DNA of 64,000 nt from Scolanthus callimorphus. Its lineage: Eukaryota > Cnidaria > Anthozoa > Actiniaria > Edwardsiidae. The stretch lies in assembly GCA_033964015.1 (NCBI GenBank), contig JAWWUD010000057.1, positions 682,001 to 746,000 on the forward strand, in the 5' to 3' direction. The notes under the pieces were generated by a model. That model did not search any database and was not told the origin of the DNA. It saw only the letters and a program-made list of their open reading frames with translations. Below, piece after piece: positions 23,674 through 36,100 of the stretch (its first letter is position 1; the number at the start of each line of letters is the position of its first letter). The position numbers and the translations under genes are program-made.

Positions 23674-25416
23674 TGTTTATGTTTGGGTCTGAAAGTGAAA
23701 GTGATGACTTATCAAAACCACTTTTGACGAGACATTATTCGAGTTAGCTGGCATGGCATACTATCCGAGAGCTATTTATAGATATTTCCATAAAAGTTGT
23801 CGAAGCAAACGGGAACCTTGCAAGGATAATGGACCCTGGCTAGCTCGCCATTTTTTTTCATAGCCAAAGGCCGATAAAAACGCCAGTACTTTCACGCTGT
23901 GCGACACCAAAACTATCTTCGTTTGCCTCGTCCAGCGGTCTGGACGCGTAAAGTTAGCGCTAAATTACCGACAACCTTTCTTGAAATAGCTGTATATTTT
24001 TTTTTACTTTAGCCTGCTCGCAGGCCTTAGAGAGTAATTTAATTAATTGCTTTCGCGTGGACGCCATTTTGGGATATCACTTGTATTCATATTTGTTTCA
24101 AATTCAAGGGCAGTGCTATTTTAAGTAAAAACTACGTTATTTTAAAACAACTCGAATTCGAACTCGAAGTCCTACTCGAGGTTTCCCGATTCCAGTTAAA
24201 ATGGTAATGACAGTTGGTGAGAGGTTCAAACTATCATATCGTCGACTCTCACATACTTTGAACATTTTCAAAATCTACATGATAGTGGATGCTAGTTTTT
24301 ATCGCTTGATCGCGCTAATGATAGTCGATGATAGTGACGGTAAGAGTTAATAGTCTCTTTCTGTATCACGCACGTTTGATCGCAAATCCACTGATGCGCA
24401 CTCTCCATATCTCACATGTCCTCATGTTCGACATGAGACTTTTTGAGAGTTTACCGTATCGCCGTAGCCCCATGATCGATCCTTGCATAACGAGTAGCAC
24501 GATAAAAAATTAAAATGAAAAGATTGACTAACTTACCACTTCCCCTGGCTCTGTGACTCACAGATTCAAAAGTGCGTAGGCAAGCTTTGATCACCAATCA
24601 CGAGTAAAGAAATGAAAACAGCTCTACTTACAGCTCTTTTAGTCTCTAATGCGAACCACGACCTTGAAGATCTTTCTGAAACTACACAGTAGGACTACAT
24701 TTCCCTTTCGTAAGATCAGACCTGAAAAGCGCTCGTGTAAGGGCTCGCGTCAGCTTGGAAATGTTCCAGTTTAACACTGATTTTTCCTCATTGTTTGGAT
24801 TGATTTCCTGTGCCCCGTTTCAGTTCCGCAATGTGTACATTTTTTTTACTGATTATAGATTATGTTTGGTTTGCAGGAATATGACATAGAGAGGCCAGCC
24901 TCGCCTTTGTTTGCTTCGTTACAGTGTTTACTACACCGACTAAAGGCCCATAGTCAACCGGCAACGTTTGCGCTTTATTTTCATTTAAAATGGATGCTTT
25001 CACTCTGATCGGTATTTTCGGATTGGTAGTGGACAAACCAGCAAGTTTTCAAGTTAGCGACAGAATCAAATTCTCAGCAACGATTTACCGTTAAACGTTC
25101 TAGGCAAAATCTTTCGCTCCAAATGATTGATTGTCGCACTAGCGCAAAATAGAATTGACGCCGTTTTGCTATCTGCTTCTGGTTTTTATTTGATTGACGT
25201 CGAATTCTCTTGTTGCCAAAAAAGGCAGTCAGGGCTGCTCGTCGGTGCCTTTCGAAAAGTGACGCGGCGATCGCGTTTTCTGGCGAATTCTGAGCGCAAA
25301 GTCAGAAACGTTTGCCTTAAAATATCAAGGTCAATAATCCGTAGTAACAGGTCTTCTCACTTTATTGAATATTAAAAATAAAACTAATCCATATAAAATA
25401 TCATATAATCGTTATT
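23674..25416. other. Intergenic, no gene seen
   Basis: AT-rich, with short open frames only. TTTATT at 25361-25366 is AATAAA on the minus strand, positioned just downstream of the possible terminal exon at 25417-25654. Confidence 0.4.
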
Positions 25417-25654
25417 TTATACAAACGCCGTGAAGTATGCTTGAAGTATATTTGTTTTTGCATTATGACGAAAAAAACAGCAACTCATCATGTTTCGATT
25501 TCCTTTAAGATCAGTTTTAGAGCGCTTGAGGGCCTCGTTTTCATCTTTAATGGGGCTCCTTGGTAGAGCACAGGGAGACCAAGACGAGGTGGTTTGTTTG
25601 CTTGACACTCTCTCTAGTACATTTTCATCGTTGGCATCATCAGACGTCGAAAGT
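25417..25654 (-). CDS. Possible terminal coding exon, unrecognised
   Basis: On the minus strand a pyrimidine-rich stretch ending TTGTGTTAG precedes an open frame of about 78 codons rich in Ser, Asp, Glu and Lys (SDDANDENVLERVSSKQ at its start) that stops at 25417. An AATAAA follows about 50 bp later. The pattern fits a last exon, but no upstream exon was found and the composition shows no known domain. It could be chance. Confidence 0.25.
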
Positions 25655-25701
25655 CTAACACAACAAAAGAAGACCTCAACATTAGAATAAAGTGTTAGTA
25701 T

Positions 25702-25980
25702 TACAGCTGTTTCAGGTAACACGCGACTTCGCCGTTGCCGCCAGAGATTGACAGTTGGGTTTTCTGTGTTGTCCACTTCAATGCAATCCGTGTCCGTGTG
25801 AGCCAATCATATCCTTACTCAGTCAGTGCATTCGATTGGCTTCCCTTGCGAGACATGTCGCGACAGAAGCCAATTCGCTGCACTAGGCGAAACTAGGCAA
25901 GGATCTGATTGGCTCACATGGTTTGATTGACTTCGATGTTTTGAAACGTGCTAGGTCGCGTGTTACCTGAAACAGCTGTA
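25702..25980. mobile_element. MITE family TACAGCTGTTTCAGG, copy 1
   Basis: Terminal inverted repeats TACAGCTGTTTCAGGTAACA and TGTTACCTGAAACAGCTGTA, extended inward by CGCGAC/GTCGCG. 279 bp. A second copy with the same ends lies at 58577-58813. No coding capacity. Confidence 0.85.
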
Positions 25981-26289
25981 ATTCGCAGGGAATTTCTGCA
26001 GAAACTCATTCACGGAGCCGCGATTTTGAAAAATCTACGAGGTTAATGATATTCTTATTTCTGGGAGATGAGGAATCCACGCTGAAGAAATGGAGTCACT
26101 GAACAAAAACATCATAAAAAGTTTCAAAAATAATCATGCATAGTACGATGTTATAGTTTGTAAATACTACACCATAGCATACGCTTTTTATAAGCGCGAC
26201 TGCTGCAATTTTGGACATATCATAGCCTTTACTTATCGTTTTCTGAAATTATTTAAATTTCAACTAATATGTAAGCGTTTTAATTGTGT

Positions 26290-26523
26290 AGATGGCGAGC
26301 CAACCAAAAAATCCCTCTATTTATAAAAACATCAGGTTCCCTGAAAACGGTAAATCAGGAGAGAGGTTTAAAGTGAGTTTGCTCGATTTTTTTTTCGCCA
26401 CCGCTTTGCTTGCGCGATATTTTTTTCTAGGTCAGAGGCTTGCTCGAATTTTTGGAGGGAATCAGTCACCCCCCCCCCCCCCCCCCCCACCCAATCATCA
26501 AGTATCAAATGGTCCGTCCCTAA
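26290..26523 (+). repeat. Dispersed repeat (relative at 38320-38500)
   Basis: Begins AGATGGCGAGC, contains AAAAAATCCCTCTATTTATA and AACGGTAAATCAGGAGAGAG, and ends CAAATGGTCCGTCCCTAA. The same order is found at 38320-38500. A C20 tract (26469-26488) interrupts this copy. Confidence 0.7.
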
Positions 26524-26642
26524 TACAGGGAAAGACCTTTAAACGCATGCTCCAACGCTCAAACCAGCCAATCAGCGACGACCCTCAGACTACTAGCCGG
26601 GTAGCTCTGGGTACGAGAATGGCATTTTCCTTGTGTGGTTCG

Positions 26643-26845
26643 CAAGAAAATTGAGACGTTGCGTTCTCTTGCGCTTGTGTCTACTCTAGTGCAAGTAAAT
26701 CAAGTCGAACGCAAGTGCATGAAAAGCTAATTAGTGTTGATTTTAGGCTGGTGCTTGCACTTGCGTCGCTGTGATTTACATTTGCCGTAGGCGCAAGCAA
26801 GCACAAATGCAAGCGCAAGGGAACGCAACGTCTCGATTTCCTTGT
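26643..26845. repeat. Inverted-repeat element (~200 bp)
   Basis: AAATTGAGACGTTGCGTTCT and CTTGCGCTTG on the left pair with CAAGCGCAAG and GAACGCAACGTCTCGATTT on the right. It lies just upstream of the first exon of the 27-kb gene. Confidence 0.65.
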
Positions 26846-27072
26846 GCTTGCGTCTGCGCGTGCGTGATCTAGTGTAAAGAGAAATCGAGTGATTCCGTAG
26901 ACTCTGATTGGCTATTTTCCGCGCGCGCGCCATTGCGCGTGTCTAACACGTCATCAATGCCGGCAATAAGTTTCCAGGCAACCGAAATAACTTTGTTAGT
27001 TTTTCTCAAAGCTCTTCGAGAAAGGTGAAAAAAAATACTGACTCGCAATGTCGTTCAAAAGCGGCGGATAAA

Positions 27073-27166
27073 ATGCTTTTGCAACGATTATTTTTAAATT
27101 TATTTCTCAATATATTCGTGGCGGAATGGGATACCGGGCGGCTACCACTGCACGCCGTGTCAAGAG
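27073..27166 (+). CDS. Exon 1 (signal peptide) of the disrupted membrane-protein gene
   Basis: ATG at 27073 is the first Met in an open frame. 31 codons plus one base lead to the donor GAG/GTAAGA. The Leu/Phe-rich start fits a secretory signal. Confidence 0.6.
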
Positions 27167-30100
27167 GTAAGAAAAACGCGACGAAATGGATTTCATTGAG
27201 TCACGAACTAGCAACTAAAAACAACATGTTTTACAAAGACGCCTGTGCTTTGCTTCCGTAATTTTGGTGGGGTAGCGTGCTTTCCCCTGGAATGTATTGT
27301 GCGCTTTCCAATTGGCTATAGTTTCCCGTGATGTCCGTTTGCATTTTTCGAGAATGATTGTACGTTTTTGTCGCGCCAAAAGCCAAGCAACTGCACTGCG
27401 GGAAACAAGAAAAGTATCTGATTGGTGAAAGTTTTACAATTTGTGTCAGCGAAAACGCGAAGAGCACATTTTCTTTTACTTCAACACAAAATTGAGCACT
27501 TTATAGGTTAACTTGTTAAATTCTTTGTATATTTTCAGGTGTCACTAGTTACAGCTTAACTTGCCAACCATTCCAAATCCCGACGTTTCTCGCAGTCAAT
27601 GACATACTCGACCCATCAAGTACCACACGTCTTGCCATCTACAACACCTCCAAGTCACTCTTGTCCAATGAAACACATGATCACACCAGTAAATTGGGCA
27701 AGAGTGACGAGTACGTATGTCCATTGACCGGAGGAAAACATATATCGCCCCAGATCAAGAAAATCAAACTGATCGGTGACTTCAAAATGATTCACATGTC
27801 CATAAAAAGACCCATTTGTCTGGCAAAACTCACTCGCTTGTTTCTGCAGTGGCACAAGTTCAATATAGAACATTACGGGTTTCACCGTAGACAAGTTGTT
27901 ACGTACCTAATTACGGACACTAAAGGGTTTGGTGTTTGCCAGATGCCAAGTAATGCAAAAGAACACCGAGCCAAAGATGCCACCGCACTTACTACCACTT
28001 TGCGCAGTATGCACATGTGACCAGGTCACCAATCAGGAAATTGGTGGTAGGCTTACTACCGCTTAAGTTCAGTTTATTTAATTAATTTCCTGTTAGCGGC
28101 AATGGGGCCTTTGATTCAGTCAGCCTAAATTAAGGTTGGGTCATTTTAATTACTGGTGCGCTGGTGCTATTCACATTCTTATAGTTAGAACAATTCAGTA
28201 ATGCGCGTCGTTTCCGGAGGAACTATCCTAAAAGCTAGCGGCAAGCGTCCTTTAGCTCAGTTGAGTTTTGGAGTTTGTGTTGAGAAGAACTGAGTTGGAG
28301 CGAGCAAGCACAAGAAGCTATGTATAAGGGAGGCTACAAGATAATATTTATAACGAAGAACTACTTCTGGTAGTAGAGGTATGAGAACTTCCCCTATATT
28401 ACTTTTAGTTACTCAACTCAGGTTTAGCTATTTTTCATGTGTTCAGACTTTGTTGGAGTTTACCGCTACACGTGGCATTCGTGTCAGTTTTGCTTGGAAA
28501 GCTTCTGTAGTTTTGTTACCATAACCAGCTCGGATCTTAGATAACTTTTGTTTACAATTCTGTGCACTTCGCGTGTTGCACTTTTGCAAGATGTTGTTGT
28601 TGTAATTCACTCGGGGAATAATTTCGGCTTAGAGTTGTTCATATGCTTCTTAGCTCTGTTAGCCATTATCCATTTTGTTGTAATCTAGCTTAGAGTAGTA
28701 TTTCTTAGGTTAAGCTTTCGCTATTTTAGTGTTCTCATTCAGTTTTGAGAGATTTTCGGGTTTTGTAAACAGCAATAATTATTCAATGGACACGTGTGTT
28801 CATGGCTGAGTTCCGATAGATTTATTCGTAGGTTAAAAGGTTATTCTACATTCTTATTCCATTCTTAGACTTAGTGAGCTCACCTTTCATGCAGGAGACT
28901 AAGTTAGTATTACATTTTCTTGGAGTTTCGTCTTTGTACAGCGAGTAATTACCAGAAAGTAGCGCTGGGAATCACCGCATTTCGCTTCAGTAGTTTCTGA
29001 GCTTTCTGTCATTGGATTGCATTACCCATGAGCCTCTCCGCGCTTTTGTGTGATGTAATTTCCGGTGCTATTAATAACTTTCTGGAAAGAGTTTTCTTTT
29101 TGTTTACATAGTTTTAGCACAGTTTCTTTATAGTATTTTGGGGAAATATGTTTTTTAGGTTTAGTAGACTCTTTCTATAAATCATTGTTACTGCATCTGC
29201 TATGCAGTGGACTTATATTCTTCTATAATGGTATATTTTGGAACCATTTATATTCAGTATATTTTGGAAGTATTTTCATGGAATTTTGTAGTAAAGAAGG
29301 TTTATGGATTCCTGCGAGCTCAATTCAATTTTAGCTTTCAGAATGTAATTTAGGAAGTAGCTACAAATAGTTATTAATGAGAAACTGTATTAGAGTTAGT
29401 TGTTAAATTGTTCTATCTATTTTGTGTACTATAGGTTGGGTCCTAGCTTGTTGGTCCCGTTTCTAGTGATAATAAAGTAGTTTCATATTCAACTCAGACC
29501 TATTGAATCTTGCGCCGCCTGCCGCACGGTTACATTTTGGTACCAGGAGTGGGGTCTGAGTGATTTTGAAGCTGCTTAAGTTGAGTGTGGGAAACGGGAT
29601 CAACAGAGCATGTCAGCAGAGGACCAGATGAAGGCCTTGGAGGCTAAGCTGAAGGCGTTGGAAGAGCAGCTCCAACAGGCGTCCATTGGCAGCAGCAGCA
29701 GCAGTCAAGGCTCAGCCCAGGCGCAACCAGAGATCAGAGTGACCGTTCCAAGGGAGCGTCGGTTTGGCCGATATGGTGGAGTTCGGGATGATAAAGTGTT
29801 GGAGGACTGGATAGCGGATGCGACGAGAGCAGTAGCTGGCCAGTCCGAGGCAGACGCAGTAGACAGCCTTGTTTACCACCTGGACGGTGCAGCGAAAGAT
29901 GAAGTGCGGCTGAGGTCCCACACTGAGTGGTCAACGAAAGATGGGGTCTTCGCCATACTGAGGGGGGCATTTGGGGAACACCTGACGCAGACCCAGACAC
30001 TAAGGCGTTTCTTTGGGAGGCGCCAAGGTGAACGGGAAAGCGTTCGGGACTTCGCCCAAGGATTGATGGCTCTCCTGTCTAGAGTTGAAAAGCCAGCAAG

Positions 30101-33100
30101 TGAGAAAGACCAACTCCTCAAAGATCAGTTCATTGAAAATTGAAGAGCTCAACCCTTCGTCGTGAAGCACGCAGGTGGAGCCGGGACCATCCCACAAAGA
30201 CCTTTCAAGAGGTTCGGCAGGAAATTGAGCTCTGGGCTGCAGAGGAAGAGGGACCCACCCGGCGTGCAGGTGTACATGAAGTCGAGACGAGCGGGGCTGA
30301 ATGCAACAGAATCTCTGCCCCGGCTGACCACCAAAAGCTACTTACCGACCTCATAGCAGGACAGAAGCTGCTGGCGGAGGGACTGGGCAAGCAGCAGAAG
30401 GCACTCGCTGACCATGTGGCAGAACAGCAGGTAGTTCTCAACCGACAACAAGGTATTCTGGACCGCCTGGTGCAGCACAGTGGCCTTGAGGGGAACCAGC
30501 AGGGGAGACCGCAGACCAAATGCTTCGGATGCAACCAAACTGGCCACATACGAAGGAACTGCCGGATCTCGCCATGGCCAGAACAAGCACCCCAGGCCGG
30601 TAGGAGGGAGCAGTCGGCTTTAAACGAGCAAACTCCGCGGCAGTGAGCCCACCTGCGGAGGGAGAAGACAGTGGCTCACATTCACCAATGAACTTGGTGG
30701 GGGTACCCCCACCATATCCGTAAAAATGGGAGGAGAGGAGGTGATGTGTCTCGTGGACACAGGCTCGACTGTGACACTTATATCGGAGGCATTCTACCGA
30801 GAGAAGCTACAGCCAAGGTGTGGGAGAATCCAGAAGATGGGTCACCTGTTCCGCCTACATGGAGCCAATGGGCTAGAGATTCCATACCTTGGCTTCCTGG
30901 AAACAGAAATCGTGATTGGTGATGTGGCCGTGCCGAGGTGCGGGGTGCTTGTCCTCAAAGACACACCGACCACTGTACGGAAGAGAAGCAAGGTCCCAGG
31001 GTTGCTAGGCACCAATGTGCTGGCGAAGGTGCCACAGTTCAGTGGGGTGCTACCTCCAGTGCATGAGACAAGCCAAACCCGGGAGAGGACAGGATTCGTC
31101 AAGGTGGCAGGAGTGCACAATGTGAGGGTACCACCCCATACTGAGATGGATGTTGCAGTTACTGGCCCCATGTGGGGTACTTGTGCACTCGTACAACCCT
31201 TAGACGTCCCTATACAGGGAAACCTAACGGTGTTAAGTACTCTTGTGGACACTAAGAAGTCGTGTTACGTGATCCGGGTAGCTAATGAAGGGTCAAGAGA
31301 TGTATGGCTACAGCCCAAGGCAAGGATCGGAGTAGCGCGAGAAGGAGCAACGGTTGGAACAGGAGAACAGCTGCAGCTCTTGCAGGAGAGCAATGAGGTA
31401 ACAGTCTCCCTCAATCCTAGTGTTAACCCCAGCGAGCCACCCTCACGGGAAGCTGAGGAAGATGCACGAAGGCAAGGGGAGGGGGAGCTCCCAACCGGGA
31501 TTACCGAAAAATGCTTTCCTGGGACCGAACTGCAGAAAGCTCAAGCTCAAGCTTTGTTTCGGAAATACAGTGGTGTGTTCACCAAGGACTCTAAAGACCT
31601 AGGATGCACCACTGCCACATACCACAAGATAAACACCACCGACGAGATTCCAGTCGCCCAGCGGCATCGGCGGATACCACCAAACCAATTGGAGGAAGTA
31701 AAACAACACCTGCAAGACCTCCTTCAGAAGGGTGTGATCCGTCCCAGCAAAAGTGACTATGCGTCGCCGATCGTTCTTGTCCGGAAGAAGAGTGGTGCCC
31801 TGCGTCTATGCGTGGACTACCGGCAGCTCAATTCCAAGACTAGGCGTGACGCATACCCACTACCCCGGATAGAGGAGTCGCTCGACGCACTTCGGGGAGC
31901 GAAGTTTTTCTCGGCGATCGACTTGGCATCGGCCTACAATCAAGTTGAAGTCCACCCAATGCACCGACACAAGACCGCCTTCACCACACCCATGGGACTG
32001 TTTGAGTACAATAGGATGCCTTTTGGGCTGTCGAACGCTCCCGCCACCTTCCAGCGACTAATGCAGGGGATATTCCGCGACGACATGCTGCAGACTCTGA
32101 TGGTGTACTTGGACGACATAATTGTCTTCGCGTCAACCATGGACGAGCACCTGAAGAGGTTGGAGACAGTCTTCAGGAAATTACAAGACCATGGCCTGAA
32201 GATCGAACCAAGCAAGTGCAATTTCTTCTGCAGTGAAGTCACATACCTTGGCCATGTGGTGTCGGCGGCGGGCGTGGCAACAGACCCAGAAAAGACAAAG
32301 GCAGTACAAGAGTGGCCGGTTCCAGATAGTCTGCGCGACTTGAGGTCGTTCCTCGGGTTTGCGTCTTACTACCGGAGGTTCGTCCCTAAGTTTGCCCAGA
32401 CTGCTGGACCGCTACACAAGTTGGTAGCAGACCTGGGGGATGGCGGAAAGAATAAGAACCCAAAGAAGAAGATTGAAAACAGATGGACGGTAGAGTGTCA
32501 ACAAGCTTTCAACAAGTTAAAGACACTGCTCACTTCGGCACCAGTACTGGCATATCCAGATTACTCAAAGCCCTTCATTCTGGAAACTGACGCCTCAAAC
32601 GAGGGATTGGGTGCTGTGCTATCTCAGGAGCAAGAGGGAGTGGTCAAGGTCATCTCCTACGCAAGCCGAGGACTTCGAGGGGCTGAGAGAAATATGGAAA
32701 ACTACTCGTCACGGAAGTTAGAGTTGCTGGCTCTGAAGTGGGCAGTGTGTGACAAGTATCGAGAGTACCTGATCGGCAGCAAATTCGTGGTCTTCACAGA
32801 CAACAACCCGCTGACGTACTTACAGTCGAAGAGCAAGTTAAAGGCTGTGGAGCAACGCTGGGCATCAGAGCTGGCAAGCTTCGACTTTAGTATCAAGTAC
32901 CGCCCCGGGAAGCATAACCAAAATGCAGACGCTCTGAGCCGCATCGGGCAAAAGGCTGAGACAGGTGATATTGAAGTTGCCACTGTATTAGCGACCAGTA
33001 CTCAGACCACTAAGATACCGGAAGAGGTGAGGCAACATCTTCTTACGGCTGCGGCTTTCCTGGCCGACACCTGTCCTGGCAATGTCGAGGAAGTTCAGGC

Positions 33101-36100
33101 TACGTCACTGCCAACTTTGCCTGCAGGGGACTTAGCAGAGCTACAGAAGGAAGACCCCAACATCAAGCGTCTCATCCACTATCGTACCCTAGGCCGGCAG
33201 CCCACCAGGGAGGAGCGGCGTCAAGAGTCAAAGCCAACACTGAAGCTGTTGAACGAATGGAAGAAGATATGTGAACAAGAAGGAGTGCTTTATCGGCGTA
33301 CAGGGGACAAGGATGGAGGAGAACGACTACTCCTAGTACTCCCTAGGACACTACGCAACCAAGTATTAAAAGGGGCTCATAACCAAAGTGGACACCAAGG
33401 CCAGGAGAGGACTGAGCAGATTATCAGACAGAGATGTTGGTGGCCTGGTCTCCATGGTGATGTCAAGAGTTGGATTGGAAACTGTGAGAGGTGTGTTGTT
33501 GGGAGAGGGATCTATATACCAGTTAAGACCCCCATGGGTAGCATCACAGCAACCCGCCCACTTGAAGTGCTCGCGATGGATTTTACGCTTCTCGAACCAG
33601 CGTCAGATGGGCGTGAAAATGTGCTGGTACTGACAGATGTTTTTACCAAGTACACCATAGCGGTACCGACAAGGGATCAACGGGCGCCAACAGTGGTCAA
33701 CACCCTAATCAAGGAGTGGTTCCTAACCTATGGTGTCCCGGAGCGGATCCATTCAGACCAAGGAAGGAGCTTCGAGGCGGAGGTAGTCCAGGAACTGTGC
33801 CGGACGTATGGGGTGAGGAAATCCCGGACGACACCCTACCATCCCCAGGGAAATGGCCAATGTGAGAGATTTAATAGGACTCTCCATGAGTTGCTGAGGA
33901 CCCTTTCTCCAGAGGAAAAGAGGAAGTGGCCCCAACATCTCAAGGAGTTGTGTTATGCATATAATGCTACACCCCATTCAACAACTGGTTATTCCCCTTA
34001 TTACCTGATGTACGGGAGAGATGCCAAACTTCCCTGGATATACTCCTACCAACTGCTCCCTTGGAAGATACCCGTAACCAGTCCTGGGTAACTACCCATC
34101 AGCAACGTCTGCGCAAGGCATATGTGTCAGCTGGCAGCCACCTGAAGGAAGCAGCCATAACCAGGAGGAACCGACATGCAAGAGGGAGGGAGTTTGCACC
34201 TCCACTGGATGCTGGGATGCGAGTGCTCCTACGTAATCACAAAGTTAGAGGGCGCAACAAAATACAAGACAACTGGGAGAGTACCATCTACAAGATTGTG
34301 GAGAGTCTGGAGAATGGGACATATGTAGTCCAGCGAGCGGATGGCAGCGGGGGAGACAAGGTTGTGGGACGGGGTGAGATCCAGGTCTGCCCTGCTGTAA
34401 TTGCAGAACCTCGCCAACGACCAAGGGCACACAGGGAGAGAAATCTCACTACTCGAGCTCAACCTGAGGAAACGTCGGATGATGACAGCGAGGGTCCTGG
34501 GGATGTTGAAATCCAGGTTGCCCTACCACCACAATACCAGGAGACTGATTCTGAGCGTACTGTAGAGGATGATATCCACTCTGATGTTGAGGACCCACCA
34601 CTTCGGCGGAGTAAGAGAATAACAGCTGGTCGTCATGGAAACATGCACCACCAACCGCAATCAGTGTTGCTATGACAGCATCTGTGAACTACATATGAAC
34701 TGATCTAATGATCTAATTAGGTAGGCAGCATATATAGTAGTACAACATATGTTATGTTTCATTGTTAAGCTTGCCGCAGGGGCATGGCAAGCAAAAGAGG
34801 GGGTGGGTGTGACCAGGTCACCAATCAGGAAATTGGTGGTAGGCTTACTACCGCTTAAGTTCAGTTTATTTAATTAATTTCCTGTTAGCGGCAATGGGGC
34901 CTTTGATTCAGTCAGCCTAAATTAAGGTTGGGTCATTTTAATTACTGGTGCGCTGGTGCTATTCACATTCTTATAGTTAGAACAATTCAGTAATGCGCGT
35001 CGTTTCCGGAGGAACTATCCTAAAAGCTAGCGGCAAGCGTCCTTTAGCTCAGTTGAGTTTTGGAGTTTGTGTTGAGAAGAACTGAGTTGGAGCGAGCAAG
35101 CACAAGAAGCTATGTATAAGGGAGGCTACAAGATAATATTTATAACGAAGAACTACTTCTGGTAGTAGAGGTATGAGAACTTCCCCTATATTACTTTTAG
35201 TTACTCAACTCAGGTTTAGCTATTTTTCATGTGTTCAGACTTTGTTGGAGTTTACCGCTACACGTGGCATTCGTGTCAGTTTTGCTTGGAAAGCTTCTGT
35301 AGTTTTGTTACCATAACCAGCTCGGATCTTAGATAACTTTTGTTTACAATTCTGTGCACTTCGCGTGTTGCACTTTTGCAAGATGTTGTTGTTGTAATTC
35401 ACTCGGGGAATAATTTCGGCTTAGAGTTGTTCATATGCTTCTTAGCTCTGTTATCCATTATCCATTTTGTTGTAATCTAGCTTAGAGTAGTATTTCTTAG
35501 GTTAAGCTTTCGCTATTTTAGTGTTCTCATTCAGTTTTGAGAGATTTTCGGGTTTTGTAAACAGCAATAATTATTCAATGGACACGTGTGTTCATGGCTG
35601 AGTTCCGATAGATTTATTCGTAGGTTAAAAGGTTATTCTACATTCTTATTCCATTCTTAGACTTAGTGAGCTCACCTTTCATGCAGGAGACTAAGTTAGT
35701 ATTACATTTTCTTGGAGTTTCGTCTTTGTACAGCGAGTAATTACCAGAAAGTAGCGCTGGGAATCACCGCATTTCGCTTCAGTAGTTTCTGAGCTTTCTG
35801 TCATTGGATTGCATTACCCATGAGCCTCTCCGCGCTTTTGTGTGATGTAATTTCCGGTGCTATTAATAACTTTCTGGAAAGAGTTTTCTTTTTGTTTACA
35901 TAGTTTTAGCACAGTTTCTTTATAGTATTTTGGGGAAATATGTTTTTTAGGTTTAGTAGACTCTTTCTATAAATCATTGTTACTGCATCTGCTATGCAGT
36001 GGACTTATATTCTTCTATAATGGTATATTTTGGAACCATTTATATTCAGTATATTTTGGAAGTATTTTCATGGAATTTTGTAGTAAAGAAGGTTTATGGA

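Noticed and set aside
30137..30143. Programmed -1 frameshift within gag
   Set aside because: No slippery heptamer in register, and the shift falls in the middle of the Gag structural region rather than at a gag-pol boundary.
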